DNA of 64,000 nt from Mitsuokella jalaludinii DSM 13811 (GCF_000702905.1 NZ_JNKR01000001.1:1-64000); one strand, 5' to 3'. Positions 25,136 through 35,036 are shown, numbered from the stretch's first letter. Translations and numbers: made by a program. Notes: a model not told the origin generated them from the letters alone.

Positions 25136-25792
25136 TTATCTCTCACCATCGTCTATCAATTTCTTTACGGCCTCCTGTGCGCCGAGCAAGAGGATGGAGT
25201 CCTCTGCCCGTAGCAGCGTCTTCGGCGTGATCTCCACGTCGAGGCTGCCCTCGTGCTTGATGCCGAGGACATTGACGTGGTGGATGCGGCGGATGTCAAG
25301 CTCGCCGACGGTGTGGCCTGCCCAGATTTCCGGCATCGCGATCTCGTAGATGGCGTAATTCTTGCTGAGCTCGAAGTAGTCGAGCAGGTGGTCCGAGCCG
25401 CAGCGGATGGCCGTCCAGAGGGCCAGCTGCTTCTCGGGGTAGACGACCTCGTCGGCACCGTTGCGCAGCAGGAATTTCTCGTGGATGCTGCTCGAGGCAC
25501 GCGCGACGATGTATTTCGCGCCGAGCTCGCGCAGGCGCAGCGTCGTCTCCAAGGAGCTCTGGAAGTCGTCGCCGATGGCGACGATGCAGGCGTCGAAGTT
25601 GCGCACGCCGAGTGACTCGAGGAAGTGCCCGTCCGTGCTGTCCGCGATCAGCGCGCTGTTCGTGTAGGGCAGCACCTCATTGACGAGCTCCTCATTCTTG
25701 TCCACCGCCATGATCTCGTGGTGCATCGCGTGGAGCTTGCGCGCGACATGGCGGCCATAGCGGCCGAGGCCGATCAGTAATATGGATTTCAT
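25136..25792 (-). CDS. Potassium uptake regulatory subunit KtrA/TrkA
   Basis: 218 residues: an RCK nucleotide-binding domain (ILLIGLGRYGRHVARKLHA, Rossmann GxGxxG) followed by an RCK_C ligand domain from about 135 (AGHTVGELDIRRIHHVNVLG). In Ktr/Trk systems this cytoplasmic ring gates the membrane subunit in response to ATP/ADP or cyclic di-AMP. The membrane subunit gene is 55 bp upstream on the same strand. Length matches the single-RCK KtrA type rather than the double-length TrkA. Confidence 0.92.
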   Translation of the reverse strand: MKSILLIGLGRYGRHVARKLHAMHHEIMAVDKNEELVNEVLPYTNSALIADSTDGHFLESLGVRNFDACIVAIGDDFQSSLETTLRLRELGAKYIVARASSSIHEKFLLRNGADEVVYPEKQLALWTAIRCGSDHLLDYFELSKNYAIYEIAMPEIWAGHTVGELDIRRIHHVNVLGIKHEGSLDVEITPKTLLRAEDSILLLGAQEAVKKLIDDGER

Positions 25793-25847
25793 GGTTTCAT
25801 CTACCTCACGTAACGCATGGAAGAAATAGCATCAGGGCACAGCCCGG

Positions 25848-27161
25848 TCAGCCGACGGTCAATCTGCCCTCTGGCAGGCGGCACGGCACGGCCTTCTTGC
25901 GCTTGTGCAGCGCGTAGATCATCGTCAGGGCCCCGACGCGGCCGAAGTACATCAAGAACATCAGCATGATCTGCGACAGAGGCGACAATTTCTCCGTCAG
26001 GCCGATGGACAGTCCGACTGTCCCGAGCGCCGACGAGACTTCGACCATCGCATCGATCATCGGAGCACGGTCGAGGTAGCCAATGGCGATGCTCGCGCCG
26101 AAGAACAAGAAGAGGTACATGACGAAGATGGCCAGCGCATGGCGCACCGTCTCCGTCGGGATGCGGCGCGACTGGCACTCCACATCGCCGCGCATGCGCA
26201 GGACGGATACCATCGTCATGAACAGGGCAAAGGCCGTCGTCGTCTTGATGCCGCCGGCCGTCGAACCCGGCGCGCCGCCTGTCAGCATCAGGATGATCAT
26301 GATGCAGCGGCTCCCCTCGCTCAAGGTTTCGATGTCCATCGTATTGAATCCTGCCGTGCGTGTCGTGACCGACTGGAAGAGCGCCTGCCAGCCGCTTATG
26401 GGCTCCTGCGTGAAAAAGAGGAGCGCCGGCACGGCGACGAGCAGGGCCGTCATCAGGAGGATGATGCGCGTCTGGAACGTCCACTTGCGCCAGTGCAGAC
26501 GATTGACCGAGAAGTCGGCCCATGTCAGGAAGCCCAGGCCGCCGGCCACGATGAGCCCCATGATGGTCAGATTGACGAGCGGATCGCCCGCATAGGCCAT
26601 CAGCGAGCCGCCGCCGCGCGAGCTCATGAGGTCGAAGCCGGCGTTGCAGAACGCCGAGACGGAGTGGAAGATCGCCATCCAGATGCCCTGCAGCCAGCCG
26701 TAATCGCGCGCGAAGTGCGGCCAAAGCAGACAGGCGCCCAAGAGCTCCGTGCCGGCCGTGAACTTCAGGACGAAGCGCAGCATGCGCACGATGCCGCCGA
26801 TCTGCTGCGCCGAGATGGCGTCCTGCATCGTGCTGCGCTGCATGAGACTGACGTGCTGGCCCATGCCGACCGTGATGGCGACAGCCATCGTCACAACGCC
26901 GAGGCCGCCGACCTGGATGAGGAGCAGGATGACGAGCTGGCCGAACGACGACCAGTAGGCCGCTGTGTCGACGACCGTCAGCCCCGTCACGCACGAGGCC
27001 GAGACGGCTGTGAAGCAGGCAGTCAGCAACGCCGCCCCCTGCCCGTCCTGCGTCGCCCAGGGCGTCATCAAGAGAAGCGTCCCCGTGCCGATCAGGAAGG
27101 CGAAGCTCAGCACGATGATCTGGAACGATGAGAGCCGCTGCAGCAAGGAAAAGATATTCAT
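25848..27161 (-). CDS. Potassium uptake membrane subunit KtrB/TrkH
   Basis: 437 residues from the ATG at 27161 (MNIFSLLQRLSSFQIIVLSF). The upstream extension of this frame only reads through the tRNA-Leu gene. Four membrane-pore-membrane repeats are visible, with selectivity-filter glycines in SASCVTGLTVVDT, SAFCNAGFDLM, TRTAGFNTMD and SALGTVGLSIGLT. These coordinate K+ in SKT-family proteins. The long loop GGAPGSTAGGIKTTT is the gating loop. It imports K+, probably with Na+ as in Ktr systems, under control of the adjacent RCK subunit. Confidence 0.93.
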   Translation of the reverse strand: MNIFSLLQRLSSFQIIVLSFAFLIGTGTLLLMTPWATQDGQGAALLTACFTAVSASCVTGLTVVDTAAYWSSFGQLVILLLIQVGGLGVVTMAVAITVGMGQHVSLMQRSTMQDAISAQQIGGIVRMLRFVLKFTAGTELLGACLLWPHFARDYGWLQGIWMAIFHSVSAFCNAGFDLMSSRGGGSLMAYAGDPLVNLTIMGLIVAGGLGFLTWADFSVNRLHWRKWTFQTRIILLMTALLVAVPALLFFTQEPISGWQALFQSVTTRTAGFNTMDIETLSEGSRCIMIILMLTGGAPGSTAGGIKTTTAFALFMTMVSVLRMRGDVECQSRRIPTETVRHALAIFVMYLFLFFGASIAIGYLDRAPMIDAMVEVSSALGTVGLSIGLTEKLSPLSQIMLMFLMYFGRVGALTMIYALHKRKKAVPCRLPEGRLTVG

Positions 27162-27180
27162 GGAACTCCTCCAACATATA

Positions 27181-27210
27181 AAAACAGGCAGCATCAAAGA
27201 TGCTGCCTGT
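27181..27210 (-). terminator. Terminator after tRNA-Leu
   Basis: ACAGGCAGCATC and GATGCTGCCTGT form a perfect 12-bp stem with a three-base loop, followed by a T-run on the minus strand, 11 bp past the tRNA CCA end and just upstream of the ktrB-type gene. Confidence 0.92.
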
Positions 27211-27220
27211 CGTCTTTGGC

Positions 27221-27305
27221 TGGTGCGGATGAAGGGGCTCGAACCCATACGCCTTGCGGCACTGGATCCTAAATCCAGCGCGTCTGCCAGTTCCGCCACA
27301 TCCGC
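27221..27305 (-). tRNA. tRNA-Leu (anticodon TAG)
   Basis: Read on the minus strand, GCGGATG at the 5' end pairs with CATCCGC at the 3' end. The anticodon arm CTGGA-TTTAGGA-TCCAG has TAG at the centre. A variable arm of class II size (TGCCGCAAGGCGT region) follows, and the T-arm reads GGGTTCGAGCCC. The 3' CCA is encoded. A long variable arm and UAG anticodon identify leucine. It has its own terminator. Confidence 0.96.
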
Positions 27306-27366
27306 TCAAATCAACGAGGACTATTATACCATATCCTCAAATTCGCTGTCAATTTTTAAGAATCGC

Positions 27367-28557
27367 TCAGAGCCAGGAGAGCGGTCTCTCAAAGAGGCCG
27401 ACAAGCCACGAGCCGAGGCTGAAGCCCTCGGGCACGTCATCGGCCACCATGTCGACGCGGCCGATCTCCTCGCCGTCGTACGTGAGGATGACGCGGCCGA
27501 CGACCTGGCCGGATGCGACGGGCGCGCTGATGACCGCCGGCACATCATATGTCACCTTGACATGGCTCGCCTCCTCGCCCGGCAAGAGCGGGTACTCGAT
27601 GTCGGTCGCCGGGCGCACGACGGTGCGCGCTGCCGTGCCGTCCTTGACCCAGACGTGGCGCGAGGCCTCCTTGATCGTCGGACCCTTGACGAGCGTCACA
27701 CTCGCGAAGCCGTAGTCGAGGATCTTCCGCATATCGGAGAAGCGCGTCGTTTCATCCGGCGCCTTCATCAAGACGGCGATGAGGTGCACGCCCTGGCGCT
27801 CGGCCGAAGCCGCAAGGCAGCCGCCCGCGGCACGCGTCCAGCCCGTCTTGACGCCCGTGATACCTTCATAGCGGCCGAGCAGCTCATTCGTGTTCTCGGC
27901 CATGAGCGTCTTTCCGGACGGCGCGATCCAGGTGACGCGGCGCTCCTTCTGGCGCACGAAGTCGCGGAAGACGGGATTCTTCATCGCGTACTGCGCGAGG
28001 CGCGCCATGTCGTGCGGCGTCGAGTAGTGGTTGGGGTCTGTAAGGCCATTCGGATTGGCGAAGTGCGTGTTTTGCATGCCGATCTCCTGCGCCTTCTCGT
28101 TCATGCGCTCGGCAAAGACGGCCGCGCTGCCGTCGATGTGCTCGGCAATGGCGACAGCCGCCCCGTTGTCGGACACCATCATCATGCCGCGCATGAGCTC
28201 TTCCGCCGTCAGGACGTCGCCGCGCGCGATGTGCAGCGGCAGATCCTCCGTGCTGGCCGCCGCCTGCGAGATCGTGACCTTCGCGTCGGGCGGCATGAGC
28301 TGGATGCCCAAAAGGCATGTCATCATCTTCGTCATGCTGGCCGGATAATGGCGCTCCTCGCCGTTCTTCGACCAGAGCACGCGACCCGTATCGGCGTCGA
28401 TGAGGATGGCGGCCTCCGCCTGTATGTCAGGCTCCGCTGCAGCAGCCTCGCCCATCCGTGCCACAGACGGCAGCACGACGGCGAGCGCGAGCAGGAAGAC
28501 GAGGCCTATCTTATGAATATGCGGCAGGATTCTCAAAGAATCACCCTTCCCTTCCAT
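27367..28557 (-). CDS. D-alanyl-D-alanine carboxypeptidase (DacF/PBP5-type)
   Basis: 396 residues, trims the terminal D-Ala of peptidoglycan pentapeptides. A signal peptide (IGLVFLLALAVVLPSVARMG) exports it. The three penicillin-binding motifs are in order: SMTK (about 74-77) with the nucleophilic Ser, SDN in MMMVSDNGAA, and KTG in GVKTGWTRAAGG. A beta-rich C-terminal PBP5 domain follows, and the last residues (FSLGSWLVGLFERPLSWL) form the amphipathic helix that holds such enzymes to the membrane surface. Standard length; monocistronic as far as I can see. Confidence 0.93.
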   Translation of the reverse strand: MEGKGDSLRILPHIHKIGLVFLLALAVVLPSVARMGEAAAAEPDIQAEAAILIDADTGRVLWSKNGEERHYPASMTKMMTCLLGIQLMPPDAKVTISQAAASTEDLPLHIARGDVLTAEELMRGMMMVSDNGAAVAIAEHIDGSAAVFAERMNEKAQEIGMQNTHFANPNGLTDPNHYSTPHDMARLAQYAMKNPVFRDFVRQKERRVTWIAPSGKTLMAENTNELLGRYEGITGVKTGWTRAAGGCLAASAERQGVHLIAVLMKAPDETTRFSDMRKILDYGFASVTLVKGPTIKEASRHVWVKDGTAARTVVRPATDIEYPLLPGEEASHVKVTYDVPAVISAPVASGQVVGRVILTYDGEEIGRVDMVADDVPEGFSLGSWLVGLFERPLSWL

Positions 28558-28639
28558 GATTGATTCCCGATTACTGCGGGGATTACCGTCTCATTATAGC
28601 ACGGATACGGGACAGATGGAACGGACAGCAGGGACAGTC

Positions 28640-30019
28640 TCACGATTCGCGCGGCATGGCCAGGCGCAGGGCGTCGCCTATCGTCTCAGCGCCGTAGAGC
28701 GCGATGCCCTCGACGCTGCCCTTGAGCTGACGGTAGTTCTTCATCGGCAGCACAACGTGCGTGAAGCCGAGGCGGCGTGCCTCGTTGATGCGCAGGTCGG
28801 CCTGGCTCACGGCGCGGACCTCGCCCGACAGTCCGACTTCGCCGAAGACGATCGTCTTCGGGCGCAGCAGGCGGTTCGCAAAGCTCGAGGCCATGGCGAC
28901 ACAGATGCCGAGGTCGGCCGCCGGCTCGTCGATGCGGATGCCGCCGGCCACCTTGACGTAGACGTCGCAGGCACCGACCGACAGGTGGACGCGCTTCTCG
29001 AGCACGGCCAAGAGGAGCTGGATGCGCTTGATGTCGACGGAGTCGGCCGTGCGGCGCGGCGGCACGTAGGGCGTCGGGGCGACGAGCGCCTGCAGCTCGA
29101 CGAGCAGCGGCCGCGTGCCCTCGACGGTCGGGATGATGACCGTGCCTGTGTCCTGCTCGCGGTCCGACAGGAAGAGCTTCGAGGCATCGGGCACATCGAC
29201 GAGCCCGACGTCGCGCATCTCAAAGAGGCCGAGCTCATTCGTGCTGCCGAAGCGGTTCTTGACGGCGCGCAGGACGCGGTACTCGGCGTTGCGCTCGCCC
29301 TCGAAGTAGAGCACGGTGTCAACGATGTGCTCGAGGACGCGCGGGCCGGCCAAGGTGCCATCCTTCGTCACATGGCCGATGATGAAGGCGGCAATGCCGT
29401 TCGTCTTGGCGATGCGCAGAAGGTCGACGGCGCACTCGCGCACCTGCGAGACGCTGCCCGGCGCGCTCTGCACGTCGGGCTTGAGGATGGTCTGGATGGA
29501 GTCGATGACGAGGAGTTCCGGCTTGAGATTCTCCACATGCGTCTCGATCGTCTCAAGGTTCGTCTCGCTGACGACGAAGAGCGTGTCGGCAAGCGCCTGC
29601 AGGCGGTCGGCGCGCATGCGGACCTGGCGCGTGCTCTCCTCGCCCGTCACATAGAGGACTTTCTTGCCCTGGCGCGCGACGTCGGCGCAGACGCGCAGTG
29701 TCAGGCTCGACTTGCCGACGCCCGGATCGCCGACAATCAGGACCATCGAGCCCGGGATGATGCCGCCGCCGAGCACGCGGTCGAGCTCTCCAGAGCCCGT
29801 CAAGAAGCGCGGCATGTCCTCGATCTTGACCGCAGCGATTGGCTGCGGCTTCTGGGCATCCGAGAGGCCGAGGCGCAGGCCGCCCTTTGCGCTCTCCGGT
29901 GCGATTGTCTCCTCGACGAGCGTATTCCAGGCCCCACAGCCCGGACAGCGCCCCATCCACTTGGGTGTATCGTAGCCGCACTCCTGGCAGACGTAGACGG
30001 TTTTCTTCTTCTTTGGCAC
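28640..30019 (-). CDS. radA: DNA repair protein RadA (RecA-like helicase/branch migration factor)
   Basis: 459 residues. The N-terminal zinc finger CQECGYDTPKWMGRCPGC is complete, the Walker A is GDPGVGKSSL, the RadA-specific KNRFGS motif is present, and a Lon-like domain forms the C-terminal third (GGIRIDEPAADLGICVAMAS). RadA extends D-loops during recombination. The GTG start at 30019 is behind AGGAGGTGG. It is the last gene after the clpC operon, the standard Firmicute neighbourhood. Confidence 0.96.
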   Translation of the reverse strand: MPKKKKTVYVCQECGYDTPKWMGRCPGCGAWNTLVEETIAPESAKGGLRLGLSDAQKPQPIAAVKIEDMPRFLTGSGELDRVLGGGIIPGSMVLIVGDPGVGKSSLTLRVCADVARQGKKVLYVTGEESTRQVRMRADRLQALADTLFVVSETNLETIETHVENLKPELLVIDSIQTILKPDVQSAPGSVSQVRECAVDLLRIAKTNGIAAFIIGHVTKDGTLAGPRVLEHIVDTVLYFEGERNAEYRVLRAVKNRFGSTNELGLFEMRDVGLVDVPDASKLFLSDREQDTGTVIIPTVEGTRPLLVELQALVAPTPYVPPRRTADSVDIKRIQLLLAVLEKRVHLSVGACDVYVKVAGGIRIDEPAADLGICVAMASSFANRLLRPKTIVFGEVGLSGEVRAVSQADLRINEARRLGFTHVVLPMKNYRQLKGSVEGIALYGAETIGDALRLAMPRES

Positions 30020-30070
30020 GACGCCACCTCCTATGATCGATCAGCCATATCTCATTTCCCTATGTTACAT

Positions 30071-30202
30071 TCAGCGCTGCAGAAAGCGCCTGAGCAGACG
30101 GATGGTCCACCGCCCGAGCCAGGCGATGGACCATATGGCGTTCAGGATGAAGTTCTGCAGCCTTGCCCAGAATCCTTCTGGGCGAAGCGTATTCTTCCGC
30201 AC
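30071..30202 (-). CDS. 43-residue amphipathic peptide between clpC and radA
   Basis: This frame is too short for routine calling. It starts with GTG at 30202, two bases after the clpC stop, with a GGAGG site placed seven bases upstream inside the end of clpC, so it is likely translationally coupled. The product (VRKNTLRPEGFWARLQNFIL, then Trp-rich NAIWSIAWLGRW and a basic end RLLRRFLQR) is strongly amphipathic and basic, fit for membrane or protein binding. It ends 52 bp before the radA start. No family is recognised. If real, it belongs to the CtsR-controlled operon. Confidence 0.45.
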   Translation of the reverse strand: MRKNTLRPEGFWARLQNFILNAIWSIAWLGRWTIRLLRRFLQR

Positions 30203-30204
30203 CG

Positions 30205-32706
30205 TCACGCCTCCGTCGTCTTGGACACTGCCTTCTCTTTGGCCTTCTCCTTATCCTTGCGCACAAAGTCGAGCTTGGCGCCGCTCTTGCGCACCTGGAT
30301 CGTGTCGCCGCGGCGGAAATCGCGCGCGAGCAGGTGCTCGGCGATCTCATCCTCGATGAGCTTCTGGATGGCGCGCTTCAGGGGACGTGCGCCGTACTTG
30401 AAGTCCGTGCCCTTCTCGACGAGCATGCTCTTGGCGGCCGGGCTGACCTCGAGGCGGATCTCCTTGTCGGCGAGGCGCTCGCGGACATCGCGCAAGAGGA
30501 TGTCGATGATCTTCGAGAGCTCTTCGCGGCCGAGCGGGTGGAAGACGATGAGCTCATCGATGCGGTTGAGGAATTCCGGCTTGAAGATGTGGCGCACTTC
30601 TTCGAGCACGCGCTTCTTGGCCGCCTCCTCTGCCTCCTGCTTCTCATCGCCCGAGCCGACGGCAAAGCCGAGGGCAGGAGCACTCTTCTTCAAGAGGCTT
30701 GCACCGGCGTTGCTCGTCATGATGATGACGGTGTTGCGGAAATCGACCGTGCGGCCCTGGCCGTCCGTCAGGCGGCCATCGTCGAGGACCTGCAGCAGCA
30801 CGTTGAAGATGTCGGGATGTGCCTTCTCGATCTCGTCGAGCAGGATGATGGAGTACGGCTTGCGGCGCACAGCGTCCGTGAGCTGGCCGCCCTCTTCGTA
30901 ACCGACGTAGCCAGGAGGCGCGCCGACCATGCGCGAGACGGCGTACTTCTCCATGTACTCCGACATGTCGAAGCGGATGATGGCGTCCTCCGTGCCGAAG
31001 AGAGCCTCCGAGAGCGCCTTGGCAAGCTCTGTCTTGCCGACGCCCGTCGGGCCGAGGAACAGGAAAGAGCCGATCGGGCGCTTCGGGTCCTTGAGGCCGG
31101 CCCGAGCGCGGCGGATGGCCTTGCTGACGGCCTCGACAGCCTCTTTCTGTCCGACGACGCGGCGCGAGAGGATCTTCTCCATGTGCAGCAGGCGGTCGGA
31201 CTCCTTCGCCGCAATCTGGCGCACAGGCACGCCCGTCCACTGCGCGACGACGTCGGCGATGTCGTCGGCCGTGACCGTGATGCGGCTCTTGCCGCGCTTC
31301 TCGAACCGGCGCTTAGCCTCTTCGAGCTCTTCCTTGACCTTCTGCTCATCATCGCGGATCTTGGCCGCGCGCTCGTAGTCCTGCGCCGAGATGGCAGCTT
31401 CCTTCTCCACGCCGAGCTTCTCGAGGCGCGAGCGGATCTCCTGCAGCTTCTCCGGCTGGGCGACCTGCTTCATGCGGACCTTCGAGGCCGCTTCGTCCAT
31501 GAGGTCGATGGCCTTGTCCGGAAGGAAGCGGTCGGTGATGTAGCGGTGCGAGAGGCGCACGGCCGCCTCGATGGCCGCGTCCTCGATATGGGCGCAGTGG
31601 AAGGCCTCGTACTTGGCGCGCAGGCCCATGAGGATCTTCTTGGCATCCTCGATGCCCGGCTCCTCTACGAGGATGGTCTGGAAGCGGCGCGAGAGCGCGG
31701 CATCCTTCTCGAGATGCTTCTTGTACTCGTCGAGCGTCGTCGCACCGATGATCTGGATCTCGCCGCGCGAGAGCGCCGGCTTCAAGATATTGGCGGCGTC
31801 GAGCGCGCCCTCTGCCGCACCCGCGCCAACGAGTGTGTGCATCTCATCGATGAAGAGGATGACCGAGCCGTCCTGACGCACCTCGTCGATGAGTCCCTTG
31901 AGGCGCTCCTCGAACTCGCCGCGGTACTTCGCGCCGGCGACGATTGAGGCGAGCGACAAGGAGATGACCTTCTTGTCCTGCAGCATGTACGGCACAGAGC
32001 CCTCGACGATGCGCTGCGCGAGTCCCTCGGCGATGGCCGTCTTGCCGACGCCCGGCTCGCCTAAGAGGATCGGGTTGTTCTTCGTGCGGCGCGCGAGGAT
32101 CTGGATGACGCGCTGGATCTCCTTATCGCGGCCGATGACGGGATCCATGCGGTCTTCCTTGGCCATGTCGTTGAGGTTGCGGCCGTACTTCTTGAGGAGC
32201 TGCGGCGCCTGGCGCCCCTTGCCCTTCTCGGCGCGGCCCGGCTCGGGGCCGTCGCCCTCCGGATGCGGGTGGTCGATGCGGTCGAGCACCTCGTTCTGCA
32301 GGGCGTCGATATCGACGCCCATATTGGCGAGCAATTCTGCCGCCGCGCCCTCCGTCTCCTCTAAGAGCGAGAGCAGGATGTGCTCCGTGCCGATGTAGTT
32401 GTGGCCGAGCGTCTGCGCCTCCTCGATGGCCCCCTCCATGACGCGCTTGGCGCGCGGCGTGTAGTAGGGGTTGTCGGCCGGGTACTCGGCGTCGCCGGCG
32501 ACCATCGTCTCGACGCGCTGCATGACGTCGTCGAAGCGCAGCCCGACGGCCTGCATAGCCGCCGCGGCGACGCTGCCCTCCTCGTGCAGCAGGCCTAGAA
32601 GCAGATGCTCCGTCCCGATATAATCTTGTTCGAGCTCACGCGAGGCGTACTGAGCAAACTCAATCGCCTTGATGGCGCGGCTCGTGAAGTGATTGCGATA
32701 ATTCAT
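30205..32706 (-). CDS. clpC: ATP-dependent protease ATPase subunit ClpC
   Basis: 833 residues, the AAA+ unfoldase that feeds proteins, including McsB-arginine-phosphorylated ones, to ClpP. Two N-terminal Clp repeats (1-150), Walker A of the first AAA module GEPGVGKTA (about 205-213), a middle domain with the UVR-like helix at about 420-460 ([19 protein letters not shown]), then the second module GPTGVGKTE. The C-terminal domain ends with a Lys-rich tail. The start overlaps the mcsB stop (ATGA). Part of ctsR-mcsA-mcsB-clpC; ClpP and adaptor MecA are not in the window. Confidence 0.96.
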   Translation of the reverse strand: MNYRNHFTSRAIKAIEFAQYASRELEQDYIGTEHLLLGLLHEEGSVAAAAMQAVGLRFDDVMQRVETMVAGDAEYPADNPYYTPRAKRVMEGAIEEAQTLGHNYIGTEHILLSLLEETEGAAAELLANMGVDIDALQNEVLDRIDHPHPEGDGPEPGRAEKGKGRQAPQLLKKYGRNLNDMAKEDRMDPVIGRDKEIQRVIQILARRTKNNPILLGEPGVGKTAIAEGLAQRIVEGSVPYMLQDKKVISLSLASIVAGAKYRGEFEERLKGLIDEVRQDGSVILFIDEMHTLVGAGAAEGALDAANILKPALSRGEIQIIGATTLDEYKKHLEKDAALSRRFQTILVEEPGIEDAKKILMGLRAKYEAFHCAHIEDAAIEAAVRLSHRYITDRFLPDKAIDLMDEAASKVRMKQVAQPEKLQEIRSRLEKLGVEKEAAISAQDYERAAKIRDDEQKVKEELEEAKRRFEKRGKSRITVTADDIADVVAQWTGVPVRQIAAKESDRLLHMEKILSRRVVGQKEAVEAVSKAIRRARAGLKDPKRPIGSFLFLGPTGVGKTELAKALSEALFGTEDAIIRFDMSEYMEKYAVSRMVGAPPGYVGYEEGGQLTDAVRRKPYSIILLDEIEKAHPDIFNVLLQVLDDGRLTDGQGRTVDFRNTVIIMTSNAGASLLKKSAPALGFAVGSGDEKQEAEEAAKKRVLEEVRHIFKPEFLNRIDELIVFHPLGREELSKIIDILLRDVRERLADKEIRLEVSPAAKSMLVEKGTDFKYGARPLKRAIQKLIEDEIAEHLLARDFRRGDTIQVRKSGAKLDFVRKDKEKAKEKAVSKTTEA

Positions 32707-33791
32707 TTTGGAGCCTCCTGACTCCGGGTGTGAGCGAGCAGGGCATTGCGCACATGCTCGGCCCGCAGCCTGTCGATTTCATGCTTCGATAAATTCTCGT
32801 TCTCCGCGAGATTCTGCAAGTAGCTCGTGCGGCTGCTGATGAGGATCTCTGCGTAGCAGTCCGGCGCGACCTCGTTGATGAGCTTGAGGTCGATGCCGAG
32901 GCGCACCTTCGACAAGAGCTCGAGCACTTCCTTCTCCGAGAGCAGCCGCGCGTAGCGCAGCGTGCCGTAGGAGCGCCAGACTTCGTCCTCGAGACGCTCC
33001 TTCATGTAGAGGGCCAGAGCCTTGCGCGCCTGGCGCTCGTGCGAGACGATCTCCATGACGGCCGTCTTGAGGTTCTCGAGGATCTCCTGCTCCGAGAAGC
33101 CGAGCGTCAGCTGGTTCGAGATCTGGAACAGGTTGCCGACGCTCTCCGTCTCGTCGCCGTAGACACTGCGGATGGCGAGGCCGAGCTGCGGCGAGATGTT
33201 CATGATGCTCTGGATGTTGCGCGTGAAGACGAGGCCCGGCAGGTGCAGCAGCACCGAGGCGCGCAGGCCCGTGCCGAGATTCGTCGGACACGAGGTCAGG
33301 TAGCCCATCTTCTCGTCAAAGGCGATGTCGACCTGCGACTCGACCATGTCGTCGATGTGCGAGGCGCGCGCAAAAGGCGTGTCGAGGTCGAGCCCCGGCG
33401 CCATGCACTGGATGCGCAGGTGATCCTCTTCGTTGACCATGATGCTCGTCGCGCGGTCCGCCGTGATGAAGGCGATGCGGTGCTGCGGATTCTGGATGAA
33501 GTTGCGGCTGATGAGCTGCTTCTCGATGAGGACATCGCGCTGCAGGGGCGTGATGCGCTCGAGGTCGAGGAGGTCAAAGGCCTGCCCGAGATCCGCCGCG
33601 ATGCCCGGCAGGAGCTTCTCGGCCTGCAGGCGAACCGCGGTGAGCTGGTTGAAGTCCGCGCGGTTCGGGAACGGGATTTCCTTGAAATTGCGCGCGAGGC
33701 GGACGCGGCTCGAGAGCACGACATCGCTGTCCTTGCCCGAAGCGGCGAGCCACGAGAGGCTGCTGCTGCGCAGGAGTTCATTGACGGCCAT
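32703..33791 (-). CDS. mcsB: Protein arginine kinase McsB
   Basis: 362 residues from the ATG at 33791; the longer frame runs into mcsA. McsB phosphorylates arginines, marking proteins for ClpCP and inactivating CtsR. The phosphagen-kinase fold is readable: [20 protein letters not shown] at the nucleotide site, then [17 protein letters not shown], the NEED catalytic segment, and [20 protein letters not shown] with the conserved Cys and Arg. The gene overlaps mcsA by 14 bp and clpC by 4 bp. Confidence 0.96.
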   Translation of the reverse strand: MAVNELLRSSSLSWLAASGKDSDVVLSSRVRLARNFKEIPFPNRADFNQLTAVRLQAEKLLPGIAADLGQAFDLLDLERITPLQRDVLIEKQLISRNFIQNPQHRIAFITADRATSIMVNEEDHLRIQCMAPGLDLDTPFARASHIDDMVESQVDIAFDEKMGYLTSCPTNLGTGLRASVLLHLPGLVFTRNIQSIMNISPQLGLAIRSVYGDETESVGNLFQISNQLTLGFSEQEILENLKTAVMEIVSHERQARKALALYMKERLEDEVWRSYGTLRYARLLSEKEVLELLSKVRLGIDLKLINEVAPDCYAEILISSRTSYLQNLAENENLSKHEIDRLRAEHVRNALLAHTRSQEAPK

Positions 33792-34329
33792 CGCTCTCGC
33801 CCCCTTCCGTCTCCATGAGTTCATGCTCGAGCTGGCGGATCTTGTCGCGCAGCTCCGCGGCCTTCTCATACTCTTCCTGCGCGACGCACTCCTTAAGCGA
33901 GCTGCGCAGACTCTCGATCGTGTGCTTCATCGTAAGCGTGCCGCCCGTGCGGTGCGGGATCTTGCCGCTGTGTGTGCTCGACCCGTGGATACGGCGCAAT
34001 AGCGGCTCGAGCTGGCGGCGGAACGTCGCGTAGCAGACGCTGCAGCCGATCTTGCCTGTCTGCTGGAAGTCGCGGTAACTCATGCCGCAGTTCGGGCAGA
34101 CGAGCTCCGTCACCTTCTCCTGCTGCGGCTTCTCCCCCTGCGCCCCCGCACTGAAGACGCCCTTCAAAAAGTCGTTCATCGACACATTGCGATGTTTCTG
34201 GTTCTCCATGAGGAATTCGCCGTACTTGGCCGCGCATCTCTCACAGAGGTTCTTCTCGATCTTGCCGTCCGGCCCGATCTGTGTAATATGGACGACCGCG
34301 CGGTTGCGGCCGCAATCCTCACATAACAT
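33778..34329 (-). CDS. mcsA: McsB activator McsA
   Basis: 183 residues. Zinc fingers are formed by CEDCGRN, CERCAAK, CPNCGMSY and CSVCY in order. A C-terminal UVR motif (LRSSLKECVAQEEYEKAAEL) follows at about 130-165. McsA binds and activates McsB and helps control CtsR. Standard length. Located between ctsR (87 bp gap) and mcsB (overlap). Confidence 0.95.
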   Translation of the reverse strand: MLCEDCGRNRAVVHITQIGPDGKIEKNLCERCAAKYGEFLMENQKHRNVSMNDFLKGVFSAGAQGEKPQQEKVTELVCPNCGMSYRDFQQTGKIGCSVCYATFRRQLEPLLRRIHGSSTHSGKIPHRTGGTLTMKHTIESLRSSLKECVAQEEYEKAAELRDKIRQLEHELMETEGGESDGRQ

Positions 34330-34416
34330 GATATTCCTCCTCTACTCTTTCGTTCCATGATGACGATGACTCTTCTCTGCATGACCCGTCAGTCGGCCGC
34401 ATGGCAGTCGGCGGCC

Positions 34417-34869
34417 CTACGAGAATTTCTCCACCGTCAGCAACATGGATTTCAAGAGGTGGACGCGCTCCTTCGGCGTCATCCCCTCCGACTGGAAGAC
34501 CGAGGACACGACCTGCATCATCAGGGCGGCCTCGCGGTTCGTGATCATCGCGTGCTGCAAGAGGTAGTGCACCATCGACTGGATGGTCGCGTAATCCGTC
34601 TCCTCCGTGATCTTGTCCATCATGTCCTGATAGACGAGATTCTTGAGCGGCACCTGCACGATGCGGATATAGCCGCCGAGGCCGCGGCGCGACTCGACAG
34701 CAAAGCCCTTGGCCGGCGTGAAGCGCGTCGACAGCACGTAGCTGATCTGCGACGGCGCGCACGAGATCTCATCGGCGATATCCGTGCGGCGCAGTTCCAC
34801 TTTGCCATCCTGTTTCGCAGCGAGCTGGCGCAGGATGTAAGCTTCAATCAAATCTGCAATATTACTCAA
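34417..34869 (-). CDS. ctsR: Transcriptional repressor CtsR
   Basis: 150 residues, dimeric winged-helix repressor of clp genes and thermosensor in Firmicutes. I place the start at TTG (34869), which has AAGGTG upstream and gives the canonical SNIADLIEAYILRQL. The wing contains the thermosensing glycine loop (RRGLGGYIRIVQVPL) and the C-terminal four-helix domain ends at LLTVEKFS. It is the first gene of the operon, and CtsR-like half-sites lie on its own promoter. Confidence 0.95.
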   Translation of the reverse strand: MSNIADLIEAYILRQLAAKQDGKVELRRTDIADEISCAPSQISYVLSTRFTPAKGFAVESRRGLGGYIRIVQVPLKNLVYQDMMDKITEETDYATIQSMVHYLLQHAMITNREAALMMQVVSSVFQSEGMTPKERVHLLKSMLLTVEKFS

Positions 34870-34891
34870 GATAATCACCTTCGTTTTTAAA

Positions 34892-34946
34892 TTGACTATT
34901 TGACTATTATTACCTTTATTATATTTGTTTTTTTGACTTATTGCAA
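34892..34946 (-). promoter_or_regulatory. ctsR operon promoter with CtsR-like sites
   Basis: On the minus strand TTGCAA, a 17-base spacer and TATAAT form a consensus promoter. The CtsR half-site AGTCAAA occurs in the spacer (34930-34939 region) and twice in tandem downstream (34892-34906, the second degenerate). The spacing differs from the standard heptad repeat, so autoregulation is likely but the exact operator is unproven. Confidence 0.75.
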
Positions 34947-34948
34947 GA

Positions 34949-34986
34949 AAAAAGTCACCGCATGGCGAAAACATCGCCGCGGTGAC
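34949..34986 (-). terminator. Terminator of the five-gene exported-protein operon
   Basis: GTCACCGC-TGGCGA pairs with TCGCC-GCGGTGAC, with a six-T run on the minus strand. It insulates that operon from the ctsR promoter immediately after it. Confidence 0.9.
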
Positions 34987-35036
34987 GCAGTAGGACAGAG
35001 TCGGACGAGCCGTCGGACCGTCCGACGATCCGGCAG

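Noticed and set aside
27162-27299. N-terminal extension of the KtrB/TrkH frame reading MAELADALDLGSS
   Set aside because: This is the well-known artefact of translating through a tRNA-Leu gene; the real start is the ATG at 27161.
30163-31947. Long plus-strand frames opposite clpC, uvrC, valS and hsdR (several 300-770 residues long)
   Set aside because: They are antisense shadows of GC-rich core genes, with Arg/Glu/Leu/Val-dominated composition, no ribosome sites and no motifs.
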